NCBI GenBank assembly: GCA_029207755.1
Contig: JARCOQ010000201.1
Span: forward strand, 62,001-126,000
Source of the DNA: Chamaea fasciata
Lineage: Eukaryota; Chordata; Aves; Passeriformes; Sylviidae
Direction: 5' to 3'
Length of the DNA: 64,000 nucleotides
Within the stretch, counting starts at the first letter, position 1. Every line of letters starts with the position of its first letter. The notes below the pieces were generated by a model that was not told the DNA's origin, made no database searches, and worked only from the letters and a program-made list of their open reading frames with translations. The position numbers and the translations under genes are program-made. Of this stretch, positions 27,736 through 38,644 are shown one piece after another.

Positions 27736-28489
27736 AGGGCACCTCCAGGGACACCTAGGGGACACCCAGGGCCCCCCCAGGGACACCTAGGGGACAGCCA
27801 GGGAACCCCAGGAACACCATGGGCACGCCCAGGGACACTGAGGGCCCAGCCAGGGCACCAGAGGGACAGCCAGGGCACCCCAAGGGACACGTAGGGGACA
27901 GCCAGGGCACCATAGGGACAGGCAGGGCACCCACAGGGACACCTAGGGGACAGGCAGGGCACCCCCCAGGGACACTGACGGGACAGCCAGGGCACCCCAG
28001 GGACACCCAGGGTACCCCCAGGGACACCGAGGGGATAGCCAGGGCACCCTAGGGACAGCCATGGCACCCCCAGGGACACCTTAGGGACAGGCAGGGCACC
28101 TCCAGGGACAGCCAGGGTACCCCCAGGGCACCCCAGGGACACCCAGGGCACCCCCAGGGACACCTAGGGACAGTCAGGGCACCCCAGGGACAGCCAGGGC
28201 ACCCCGAGGGACACCTAAGTGACAGCCAGGGCACCCCAGGGACATCGAGGGACAGCCAGGAACCCCCTGGGACAGCCAGCTCACCCCCACGGCCGCCTCC
28301 ACCTCCAGGAGCGAACAAAACCCTCCTCTGGTTCTTTGATGCCTCAAGTGGGCCGCCCAAACCTCCCGAATACCCCCCAAAGCACCCAAAGCAGCCCCCA
28401 GGACTCCCCCCAGACCCCCCACAACCCAAAAACCCCCTCCACGACAACTCAGGACCCCCAGGATCCCCCCAAATCCGCGCCCCCCTCAC

Positions 28490-28559
28490 CCTGAGGTCCC
28501 GTTTGAGCCGCTCCACGTTGCGGACAGGCACCAGCTCATCAAGCCCCAAGCACCAACAC
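28490..28559 (-). CDS. Candidate 70-nt internal exon, copy 1
   Basis: On the - strand an acceptor with a mixed pyrimidine tract (CTCAGTCCATCCCAGTCCCGCAG) precedes 28559, and a donor AGG|GTGAGG follows 28490. One frame reads LDELVPVRNVERLKRDLR: charged and helix-like, with no array-type P/G bias, so unlike everything around it. The exon ends in phase 0 if it stops at AGG. It enters with one base of a codon, so joining directly to the upstream piece in its ILDSASGAM frame would shift frame. Either that piece is used in another frame or an intermediate exon is missing. The protein family is not recognised. It may be a duplicated exon of a functional gene or a pseudo-exon carried by array expansion. 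Confidence 0.35.
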
Positions 28560-28628
28560 CTGCGGGACTGGGATGGACTGAGAGCACTGGGAGGGTGACC
28601 AGAGAAACCTGGGATGGACAAAGAGTGG

Positions 28629-28653
28629 ACTGGGATGAACTGGGATGAACTGG
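28629..28653 (+). repeat. Decamer repeat ACTGGGATGA x2.5
   Basis: Two and a half copies of ACTGGGATGA inside module 1. The same short run is present in the other module copies, except that copy 6 is mutated to GGGTCGAAC. Such decamers are common in GC-rich avian introns (established knowledge) and are the main clue to the host lineage. Confidence 0.8.
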
Positions 28654-30878
28654 CAGGCGTGTGGGGGTCCATGGTGGCCACTCGGTGCCTTACTGGTCTA
28701 TACTGGGATGGGTCGGATGGCCCCAGGGGAGGGGGTGAGGCCACAATGGTCCAGACTGGGAGGGGAGTCACCATGGCGCCGGAGGCGGAGTCGAGGATAC
28801 GAGCCAGGCAAGGACACCTAGGGGACAGCCAGGGCAACCCAGGGACACCAGGGCACCCCCAGAGACACCTAGGGGACAGCCAGGGAACCCCAGGGACACC
28901 CTGTGCACCCCCAGGGACACCTAGGGGACAGCCAGGGCCCATCCCGGGACACCTAGGGGACAGCCAGGGAACCCCAGGGACACCCTGTGCACGCCCAGGG
29001 ACACCCAGGGAACACCCAGGGACACCTAGGGGACAGCCAGGGCACCCTAGGCACCGCCAGGGCACCCCCAGGGACACCCAGGGCACCCCCACGGACACCA
29101 AAGGGACACCCTGGGCACCCCCAGGGACACCAAGGGGACGACCAGGGACACCTAGGGGACAGCCAGGGCACCCCAGGGACAGCGAGGGCACCCCCAGGGA
29201 CACCTAGGGGACAGCCAGGGCAGCCCAGGGACACTCAGGGAACCCCCAGGGACACCTAGGAGAAAGCCAGGGCACCCCAGGGACACCCAGGGCACCCCCA
29301 GGGACACCTAGGGGACAGCCAGGGCACCCGCAGGGACACCTAGGGGAGAGGCAGGGCACCCCCAGGGACACCTAGGGGACAGCCAGGGCACCCCCAGGGA
29401 CACCTAGGGGACAGCCAGGGCACCCTAGGCACCGCCAGGGCACCCCCAGGGACACCCAGGGCACCCCCAGGGACACCAAAGGGACACCCTGGGCACCCCC
29501 AGGGACACCAAGGGGACGCCCAGGGACACCTAGGGGACAGCCAGGGCACCCCAGGGACAGCGAGGGCACCCCCAGGGACACCTAGGGGACAGCCAGGGCA
29601 GCCCAGGGACACTCAGGGCACCCCCAGGGAAACCTAGGGGACAGCCAGGGAACCCCAGGGACAAGTACGGGACAGCCAGGGAACCCCACTGACACCCTGT
29701 GCACCCCCAGGGACACCCAGGGCCCCCCCAGGGACACCTAGGGGACAGCCAGGGCACCCCAGGGACAGCGAGGGCACCCCCAGGGACACCTAGGCGACCT
29801 CCAGGGACATCTAGGGGACAGCCAGGGCACCCCAGGGACAGCCAGGGCACCCCCAGGGACACCTAGGGGACAGCCAGGGCACCCCAGAGACAGCCAGGGC
29901 ACCCCCAGGGACGCCTAGGGGACAGCCAGGGCCCCCCCAGGGACACCTAGGGGACAGCCAGGGCACCCCAGGGACACCCAGGGCACTCCCAGGGACACCT
30001 AGGAGACAGCCAGGGCACGCCAGGGACACCCAGGGCACCCCAGGGACACCTAGAGAACAGCCATGGCACCCCCAGGGACACCTAGGAGACAGCCAGGGCA
30101 CGCCAGGGACACCAGGGCACCCTCAGGGACACCTAGAGGACAGCCAGGGAACACCCAGGGACCCCTAGGGGACAGGCAGGGCACCCCCAGGGACACCTAG
30201 GGGACAGCCAGGGCCCCCCCAGGGACAGCTAGGGGACAGCCAGGGCACTCCAGGGACAGCCAGGGCACCCCCAGGGACACCTAGGGCACCCCCAGGGACA
30301 CCAAGGGGACAGCCAGGGCGCCCTAAAGACAGCCAGGGCACCTCCAGGGACACCTAGGGGACACCCAGGGCCCCCCCAGGGACACCTAGGGGACAGCCAG
30401 GGAACCCCAGGAACACCATGGGCACGCCCAGGGACACTGAGGGCCCAGCCAGGGCACCAGAGGGACAGCCAGGGCACCCCAAGGGACACGTAGGGGACAG
30501 CCAGGGCACCATAGGGACAGGCAGGGCACCCACAGGGACACCTAGGGGACAGGCAGGGCACCCCCAGGGACACTGACGGGACAGCCAGGGCACCCCAGGG
30601 ACACCCAGGGTACCCCCAGGGACACCGAGGGGATAGCCAGGGCACCCTAGGGACAGCCATGGCACCCCCAGGGACACCTTAGGGACAGGCAGGGCACCTC
30701 CAGGGACAGCCAGGGTACCCCCAGGGCACCCCAGGGACACCCAGGGCACCCCCAGGGACACCTAGGGACAGTCAGGGCACCCCAGGGACAGCCAGGGCAC
30801 CCCGAGGGACACCTAAGTGACAGCCAGGGCACCCCAGGGACATCGAGGGACAGCCAGGAACCCCCTGGGACAGCCAGC

Positions 30879-31409
30879 TCACCCCCACGGCCGCCTCCAC
30901 CTCCAGGAGCGAACAAAACCCTCCTCTGGTTCTTTGATGCCTCAAATGGGCCGCCCAAACCTCCCGAATACCCCCCAAAGCACCCAAAGCAGCCCCCAGG
31001 ACTCCCCCCAGACCCCCCACAACCCAAAAACCCCCTCCACGACAACTCAGGACCCCCAGGATCCCCCCAAATCCGCGCCCCCCCTCACCCTGAGGTCCCG
31101 TTTGAGCCGCTCCACGTTGCGGACAGGCACCAGCTCATCAAGCCCCAAGCACCAACACCTGCGGGACTGGGATGGACTGAGAGCACTGGGAGGGTGACCA
31201 GAGAAACCTGGGATGGACAAAGAGTGGACTGGGATGAACTGGGATGAACTGGCAGGCGTGTGGGGGTCCATGGTGGCCACTCGGTGCCTTACTGGTCTAT
31301 ACTGGGATGGGTCGGATGGCCCCAGGGGAGGGGGTGAGGCCACAATGGTCCAGACTGGGAGGGGAGTCACCATGGCGCCGGAGGCGGAGTCGAGGATACG
31401 AGCCAGGCA
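30879..31409 (-). other. Complex module copy 2 (531 bp)
   Basis: Nearly identical to copy 1, offset 2598-2599. It differs by CAAATGGGCC instead of CAAGTGGGCC near 30945. It also has one extra C in the C-run next to the exon donor (near 31080), which makes the module 531 bp. That C breaks the long - frame (ending at 31047) and opens a longer + frame, showing that neither frame is preserved between copies outside the exon candidate. Confidence 0.6.
31089..31158 (-). CDS. Candidate 70-nt internal exon, copy 2
   Basis: Same 70 bases, acceptor and donor dinucleotides as copy 1 at 28490-28559. The extra C of this module lies on the intron side of the donor and leaves the exon and GTGAGG intact. 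Confidence 0.33.
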
Positions 31410-33537
31410 AGGACACCTAGGGGACAGCCAGGGCAACCCAGGGACACCAGGGCCCCCCCAGAGACACCTAGGGGACAGCCAGGGAACCCCAGGGACACCC
31501 TGTGCACCCCCAGGGACACCTAGGGGACAGCCAGGGCCCATCCCGGGACACCTAGGGGACAGCCAGGGAACCCCAGGGACACCCTGTGCACGCCCAGGGA
31601 CACCCAGGGAACACCCAGGGACACCTAGGGGACAGCCAGGGCACCCTAGGCACCGCCAGGGCACCCCCAGGGACACCCAGGGCACCCCCACGGACACCAA
31701 AGGGACACCCTGGGCACCCCCAGGGACACCAAGGGGACGACCAGGGACACCTAGGGGACAGCCAGGGCACCCCAGGGACAGCGAGGGCACCCCCAGGGAC
31801 ACCTAGGGGACAGCCAGGGCAGCCCAGGGACACTCAGGGAACCCCCAGGGACACCTAGGAGAAAGCCAGGGCACCCCAGGGACACCCAGGGCACCCCCAG
31901 GGACACCTAGGGGACAGCCAGGGCACCCGCAGGGACACCTAGGGGAGAGGCAGGGCACCCCCAGGGACACCTAGGGGACAGCCAGGGCACCCCCAGGGAC
32001 ACCTAGGGGACAGCCAGGGCACCCTAGGCACCGCCAGGGCACCCCCAGGGACACCCAGGGCACCCCCAGGGACACCAAAGGGACACCCTGGGCACCCCCA
32101 GGGACACCAAGGGGACGCCCAGGGACACCTAGGGGACAGCCAGGGCACCCCAGGGACAGCGAGGGCACCCCCAGGGACACCTAGGGGACAGCCAGGGCAG
32201 CCCAGGGACACTCAGGGCACCCCCAGGGAAACCTAGGGGACAGCCAGGGAACCCCAGGGACAAGTACGGGACAGCCAGGGAACCCCACTGACACCCTGTG
32301 CACCCCCAGGGACACCCAGGGCCCCCCCAGGGACACCTAGGGGACAGCCAGGGCACCCCAGGGACAGCGAGGGCACCCCCAGGGACACCTAGGCGACCTC
32401 CAGGGACATCTAGGGGACAGCCAGGGCACCCCAGGGACAGCCAGGGCACCCCCAGGGACACCTAGGGGACAGGCAGGGCACCCCAGGGACAGCCAGGGCA
32501 CCCCCAGGGACGCCTAGGGGACAGCCAGGGCCCCCCCAGGGACACCTAGGGGACAGCCAGGGCACCCCAGGGACACCCAGGGCACTCCCAGGGACACCTA
32601 GGAGACAGCCAGGGCACGCCAGGGACACCCAGGGCACCCCAGGGACACCTAGAGAACAGCCATGGCACCCCCAGGGACACCTAGGAGACAGCCAGGGCAC
32701 GCCAGGGACACCCAGGGCACCCTCAGGGACACTGAGGGGACAGCCATGGCACCGCAGGGACACCTAGGGCACAGCCAGGGCACCCTAGGGACAGCCAGGG
32801 CAGCCCAGGGACACCTACGGGACAGCCAGGGCACCCTCTGGAACACCAAGGACAGCCAGGGCACCCCAAGGACAGCCAGGGCCCCCCCAGGGACACCAAG
32901 GGGACAGCCAGGGCCCCCCCAGGGACACCTAGGGGACAGCCAGGGCTACCCAGGGACACCCAGGGCACCCCCAGGGACACTGAGGGGACAGCCAGGGCAC
33001 CCTAGAGACAGCCATGGCACCCTAGGGACAGCCAGGGCACCCCCAGAGACACCGAGGGCACAGCCAGGGCACCCTAGGGACAGCCAGGGCACACCCAGGG
33101 ACACCTAAGGGACAGGCAGGGCACCCCCAGGGACACTGACGGGACAGCCAGGGCACCCCCAGAGACCCCTAGGGGACAGCCAGGGACCTCCTAGGGACAC
33201 TCTGGGCACCCCAAGGGACACCTTGGGGTCAGCCAGGGCACCCCAGGGACACCCAGGGCACCCCCAGGGACACGGAGGGGACAGCCAGGGCACCCCCAGG
33301 GACACCTAGGACAAGGCAGGACACCCCCAGGGACACCTAGGGGACAGGCAGGGCACCTCCAGGGACAGCCAGGGTACCCCCAGGGACACCTAGGGACAGT
33401 CAGGGCACCCCAGGGACACCTAGGGGACAGCCAGGGCACCCTAGGGACAGCCAGGGCACCCCGAGGGACACCTAAGTGACAGCCAGGGCACCCCAGGGAC
33501 ATCGAGGGATAGCCAGGAACCCCCTGGGACAGCCAGC

Positions 33538-34067
33538 TCACCCCCACAGCCGCCTCCACCTCCAGGAGCTATCAAAACCCTCCTCAGGTTTTTTGATGCC
33601 TCAAATGGGCCGCCCAAGCCTCCCGAATACCCCCCAAAGCACCCAAAGCAGCCCCCAGGACGCCCCCCAGACCCCCCACAACCCAAAAACCCCCTCCCCG
33701 ACAACTCAGGACCCCCAGGATCCCCCCAAATCCGCGCCCCCCTCACCCTGAGGTCCCGTTTGAGCCGCTCCACGTTGCGGACAGGCACCAGCTCATCAAG
33801 CCCCAAGCACCAACACCTGCGGGACTGGGATGGACTGAGAGCACTGGGAGGGTGACCAGAGAAACCTGGGATGGACAAAGAGTGGACTGGGATGAACTGG
33901 GATGAACTGGCAGGCGTGTGGGGGTCCATGGTGGCCACTCGGTGCCTTACTGGTCTATACTGGGATGGGTCGGATGGCCCCAGGGGAGGGGGTGAGGCCA
34001 CAATGGTCCAGACTGGGAGGGGAGTCACCATGGCGCCGGAGGCGGAGTCGAGGATACGAGCGAGGCA
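33538..34067 (-). other. Complex module copy 3 (530 bp)
   Basis: Belongs with copies 4 and 5 by CACAGCCGCC, AGCTATCAAAACC, CAGGTTTTTTGATG and CCCAAGCC in its first 75 bases. With copy 4 only, it shares CTCCCCGACAACTC near 33700. Its CpG-rich piece reads CTCGCTCGTATCC on the - strand (ARIL... retained). The - frame is open through the module (33441-34460). The array resumes as AGGACACCTATAGGACAGCC, a variant limited to copies 3 and 4. Confidence 0.6.
33747..33816 (-). CDS. Candidate 70-nt internal exon, copy 3
   Basis: Identical to copy 1, although the spacer on its 3' side in - orientation differs from copies 1 and 2 at several bases. Confidence 0.33.
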
Positions 34068-36079
34068 AGGACACCTATAGGACAGCCAGGGCAACCCAGG
34101 GACACCAGGGCCCCCCCAGAGACACCTAGGGGACAGCCAAGGAACCCCAGGGACACCCTGTGCACCCCCAGGGACACCTAGGGGACAGCCAGGGCCCATC
34201 CCGGGACACCTAGGGGACAGCCAGGGAACCCCAGGGACACCCTGTGCACGCCCAGGGACACCCAGGGAACACCCAGGGACACCTAGGGGACAGCCAGGGC
34301 ACCCTAGGCACCGCCAGGGCACCCCCAGGGACACCCAGGGCACCCCCAGGGACACCAAAGGGACACCCTGGGCACCCCCAGGGACACCAAGGGGACGCCC
34401 AGGGACACCTAGGGGACAGCCAGGGCACCCCAGGGACAGCGAGGGCACCCCCAGGGACACCTAGGGGACAGCCAGGGCAGCCCAGGGACACTCAGGGCAC
34501 CCCTAGGGACACCTAGGGGACAGCCAGGGCACCCCCAGGGACACCTAGGGGACAGCCAGGGCACCCTAGGCACCGCCAGGGCACCCCCAGGGACACCCAG
34601 GGCACCCCCAGGGACACCAAAGGGACACCCTGGGCACCCCCAGGGACACCAAGGGGACGCCCAGGGACACCTAGGGGACAGCCAGGGCACCCCAGGGACA
34701 GCGAGGGCACCCCCAGGGACACCTAGGGGACAGCCAGGGCAGCCCAGGGACACTCAGGGCACCCCCAGGGAAACCTAGGGGACAGCCAGGGAACCCCAGG
34801 GACAAGTACGGGACAGCCAGGGAACCCCACTGACACCCTGTGCACCCCCAGGGACACCCAGGGCCCCCCCAGGGACACCTAGGGGACAGCCAGGGCACCC
34901 CAGGGACAGCGAGGGCACCCCCAGGGACACCTAGGCGACCTCCAGGGACATCTAGGGGACAGCCAGGGCACCCCAGGGACAGCCAGGGCACCCCCAGGGA
35001 CACCTAGGGGACAGGCAGGGCACCCCAGGGACAGCCAGGGCACCCCCAGGGACGCCTAGGGGACAGCCAGGGCCCCCCCAGGGACACCTAGGGGACAGCC
35101 AGGGCACCCCAGGGACACCCAGGGCACTCCCAGGGACACCTAGGAGACAGCCAGGGCACGCCAGGGACACCCAGGGCACCCCAGGGACACCTAGAGAACA
35201 GCCATGGCACCCCCAGGGACACCTAGGAGACAGCCAGGGCACGCCAGGGACACCCAGGGCACCCTCAGGGACACTGAGGGGACAGCCATGGCACCGCAGG
35301 GACACCTAGGGCACAGCCAGGGCACCCTAGGGACAGCCAGGGCAGCCCAGGGACACCTACGGGACAGCCAGGGCACCCTCTGGAACACCAAGGACAGCCA
35401 GGGCACCCCAAGGACAGCCAGGGCCCCCCCAGGGACACCAAGGGGACAGCCAGGGCCCCCCCAGGGACACCTAGGGGACAGCCAGGGCTACCCAGGGACA
35501 CCCAGGGCACCCCCAGGGACACTGAGGGGACAGCCAGGGCACCCTAGAGACAGCCATGGCACCCTAGGGACAGCCAGGGCACCCCCAGAGACACCGAGGG
35601 CACAGCCAGGGCACCCTAGGGACAGCCAGGGCACACCCAGGGACACCTAAGGGACAGGCAGGGCACCCCCAGGGACACTGACGGGACAGCCAGGGCACCC
35701 CCAGAGACCCCTAGGGGACAGCCAGGGACCTCCTAGGGACACTCTGGGCACCCCAAGGGACACCTTGGGGTCAGCCAGGGCACCCCAGGGACACCCAGGG
35801 CACCCCCAGGGACACGGAGGGGACAGCCAGGGCACCCCCAGGGACACCTAGGACAAGGCAGGACACCCCCAGGGACACCTAGGGGACAGGCAGGGCACCT
35901 CCAGGGACAGCCAGGGTACCCCCAGGGACACCTAGGGACAGTCAGGGCACCCCAGGGACACCTAGGGGACAGCCAGGGCACCCTAGGGACAGCCAGGGCA
36001 CCCCGAGGGACACCTAAGTGACAGCCAGGGCACCCCAGGGACATCGAGGGATAGCCAGGAACCCCCTGGGACAGCCAGC

Positions 36080-36609
36080 TCACCCCCACAGCCGCCTCCA
36101 CCTCCAGGAGCTATCAAAACCCTCCTCAGGTTTTTTGATGCCTCAAATGGGCCGCCCAAGCCTCCCGAATACCCCCCAAAGCACCCAAAGCAGCCCCCAG
36201 GACGCCCCCCAGACCCCCCACAACCCAAAAACCCCCTCCCCGACAACTCAGGACCCCCAGGATCCCCCCAAATCCGCGCCCCCCTCACCCTGAGGTCCCG
36301 TTTGAGCCGCTCCACGTTGCGGACAGGCACCAGCTCATCAAGCCCCAAGCACCAACACCTGCGGGACTGGGATGGACTGAGAGCACTGGGAGGGTGACCA
36401 GAGAAACCTGGGATGGACAAAGAGTGGACTGGGATGAACTGGGATGAACTGGCAGGCGTGTGGGGGTCCATGGTGGCCACTCGGTGCCTTACTGGTCTAT
36501 ACTGGGATGGGTCGGATGGCCCCAGGGGAGGGGGTGAGGCCACAATGGTCCAGACTGGGAGGGGAGTCACCATGGCGCCGGAGGCGGAGTCGAGGATACG
36601 AGCGAGGCA
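36080..36609 (-). other. Complex module copy 4 (530 bp)
   Basis: I see no difference from copy 3, as expected from the 2542 bp tandem duplication. The - frame is open from 37032 to 35983. At the array end it continues in a different monomer frame from copy 3, because of a one-base loss near 36807. Confidence 0.6.
36289..36358 (-). CDS. Candidate 70-nt internal exon, copy 4
   Basis: Identical to the other copies. Spacing from copy 3 is exactly 2542 bases. Confidence 0.33.
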
Positions 36610-37044
36610 AGGACACCTATAGGACAGCCAGGGCAACCCAGGGACACCAGGGCCCCCCCAGAGACACCTAGGGGACAGCCAAGGAACCCCAGGGACACCC
36701 TGTGCACCCCCAGGGACACCTAGGGGACAGCCAGGGCCCATCCCGGGACACCTAGGGGACAGCCAGGGAACCCCAGGGACACCCTGTGCACGCCCAGGGA
36801 CACCCAGGAACACCCAGGGACACCTAGGGGACAGCCAGGGCACCCTAGGCACCGCCAGGGCACCCCCAGGGACACCCAGGGCACCCCCAGGGACACCAAA
36901 GGGACACCCTGGGCACCCCCAGGGACACCAAGGGGACGCCCAGGGACACCTAGGGGACAGCCAGGGCACCCCAGGGACAGCGAGGGCACCCCCAGGGACA
37001 CCTAGGGGACAGCCAGGGCAGCCCAGGGACACTCAGGGCACCCC

Positions 37045-38644
37045 CAGGGACACCTAGGGGAAAGCCAGGGCACCCCAGGGACACCCAGGGCACCCCCAGG
37101 GACACCTAGGGGACAGCCAGGACACCCGCAGGGACACCTAGGGGAGAGGCAGGGCACCCCCAGGGACACCTAGGGGACAGCCAGGGCACCCCCAGGGACA
37201 CCTAGGGGACAGCCAGGGCACCCTAGGCACCGCCAGGGCACCCCCAGGGACACCCAGGGCACCCCCAGGGACACCAAAGGGACACCCTGGGCACCCCCAG
37301 GGACACCAAGGGGACGCCCAGGGACACCTAGGGGACAGCCAGGGCACCCCAGGGACAGCGAGGGCACCCCCAGGGACACCTAGGGGACAGCCAGGGCAGC
37401 CCAGGGACACTCAGGGCACCCCCAGGGAAACCTAGGGGACAGCCAGGGAACCCCACTGACACCCTGTGCACCCCCAGGGACACCCAGGGCCCCCCCAGGG
37501 ACACCTAGGGGACAGCCAGGGAACCCCAGGGACACCCTAGCCACCCCCAGGGACACCTAGGGGACAGCCAGGGAACCCGAGGGACAGCCAGGGAACCCCC
37601 AGGGACACCTAGAGGACAGGAAGGGCACCCCCAGGGACACCTAGGGGACAGCCAGGGCACTCCAGGGACAGCCAGGGCACCCCCAGGGCACCCTGGGGAC
37701 AGCCAGGGCACCCCCAGGGACACCTAGGGGACAGCCAGGGGACCCCCCAGGGACACCTAGGGGACAGCCAGGGCACTGCAGGGTCAGCCAGGGCACCCCC
37801 AGGGCACCCCAGGGACACCCAGGGCAGCTCCACGGACACGTAGGGGACAGCCAGGGCACCCCCAGGGACACCTAGAGGACAGCCAGGGCACACTATGGAC
37901 AGCCAGGGCACCGTAGGGACCGCCAGGGCACCCCAAGGCCCACCAAGGGCACAGACAGGGCACCCTAGGGACACCAAGGGGACAGCCAGGGAACCCCCAG
38001 GGACACCAAGGGGACATCTAGAGCACCCCAGGGACACCCAAGGCAACCCCAGGGACACCTAGAGGACAGCCAGGGCCCCCCCAGGGACACCTTGGGGACA
38101 GCCAGGGCTACCCAGGGACACCCAGGGCACCCCCAGGGTCACTGAGGGGACAGCCAGGGCACCCTAGAGACAGCCATGGCACCCTAGGGACAGCCAGGGC
38201 ACCCCCAGAGACACCGAGGGCACAGCCAGGGCACCCTAGGGACAGCCAGGGCACACCCAGGGACACCTAAGGGACAGGCAGGGCACCCCAGGGACACTGA
38301 CGGGACAGCCACGGCACCCCCAGAGACCCCGAGGGGACAGCCAGGGACCTCCTAGGGACACTCTGGGCACCCCAAGGGACACCTTGGGGTAAGCCAGGGC
38401 ACCCCAGGGACACCCAGGGCACCCACAGGGACACGGAGGGGACAGCCAGGGCACCCCCAGGGACACCTAGGACAAGGCAGGACACCCCCAGGACACCTAG
38501 GGACAGTCAGGGCACCCCAGGGACACCTAGGGGACAGCCAGGGCACCCTAGGGACAGGCAGGGCACCCCGAGGGACACCTAAGTGACAGCCAGGGCACCC
38601 CAGGGACATCGAGGGATAGCCAGGAACCCCCTGGGACAGCCAGC
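37045..38644. repeat. Array left of module 5, rearranged
   Basis: 37045-37500 follows the block 2/3 order, and 38100-38644 follows the block 3/4 order just before their modules. The middle (about 37505-38058) is a monomer stretch with its own variants, including CACCCTAGCCACC, CAAGGCCCACCAAGGG and GCAGCTCCACGG. It replaces the equivalent part of block 3. It is still array sequence. Confidence 0.85.

Larger units (their letters stand above)
28281..28810 (-). other. Complex module copy 1 (gene-piece candidate, 530 bp)
   Basis: Non-array, CpG-containing sequence with sharp edges against the minisatellite. On the - strand, in order, it holds three elements. First is a CpG-rich piece with coding potential ending ILDSASGAM, with a GTGACT donor candidate after 28772. 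Second, after a 212 bp intron-like spacer, is the 70-nt exon candidate at 28490-28559. Third is a G-rich stretch ending in a GTGAGC donor candidate at 28284-28279. The - frame runs open across the whole module and into the array (28049-29203). The + strand is also open in part, with an acceptor-like CCACCTCCAG at 28299-28308, so the coding strand is not certain. Copies 1 and 2 share AGCGAACAAAACC and TGGTTCTTTGATG near 28310-28340. I do not recognise a family. Confidence 0.6.
27510..30108. repeat. Zone IV tandem block 1 (~2599 bp, carries module 1)
   Basis: Tandemly duplicated at 30109-32707. Landmarks 27566, 28614, 28953, 29340 and 29530 recur 2599 bases downstream. Array monomers flank the module at 28281-28810. 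Rare variants shared by both copies include CATCGAGGGACAGCC next to the module and GACAAGTACGGG near 29661. Confidence 0.9.
30109..32707. repeat. Zone IV tandem block 2 (~2599 bp, carries module 2)
   Basis: Near-identical copy of 27510-30108. The junction shows as the return of ACCAGGGCACCCTCAGGG at ~30110, matching ~27511. Similarity of the following sequence to block 1 stops at ~32709. Confidence 0.9.
31961..34502. repeat. Zone IV tandem block 3 (~2542 bp, carries module 3)
   Basis: Duplicated in tandem at 34503-37044. Landmarks 31971, 32129, 32410, 32662, 33105, 33476 and 33871 all recur at +2542. It overlaps the end of block 2, so its breakpoint lies inside an earlier duplication. Confidence 0.9.
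34503..37044. repeat. Zone IV tandem block 4 (~2542 bp, carries module 4)
   Basis: Copy of block 3 with very few differences. One is CCCAGGAACACCC at ~36805, where block 3 has CCCAGGGAACACCC. This is the freshest-looking duplication in the window. Confidence 0.9.

Noticed and set aside
22..28160. Hundreds of 60-210 codon open frames on the - strand (MSLGVPWLSPRCPWGC type)
   Set aside because: Most start at GTG, not ATG. They are frame-permuted translations of the 32-bp monomer, start and stop wherever CCTAGG is mutated, overlap in several frames, and shift frame with 31-bp units. There are no promoters, ribosome sites or preserved frames.
28281..28810. Transposable element (CR1, LTR or IS) as the source of the modules
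   Set aside because: No terminal repeats, target-site duplications, reverse transcriptase or transposase frames. All copies are in the same orientation and lie within larger duplicated array blocks, so segmental duplication explains their spread.
28772..28810. Firm call of an upstream exon ending ILDSASGAM
   Set aside because: Coding-like and CpG-rich, with a GTGACT donor candidate. However, no clear acceptor separates it from the array, its frame does not join the 70-nt exon in phase, and copy 5 changes a residue. Kept only as part of the module description.
28614..29207. + strand frame of 197 codons starting MDKEWTGMNWDELAG in the modules
   Set aside because: It starts within the ACTGGGATGA decamer repeat and reads across an intron-like spacer into array monomers. 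In copies 3 and 4 it stops at codon 69 because of CCTATAGG. It looks like chance openness in T-poor sequence.
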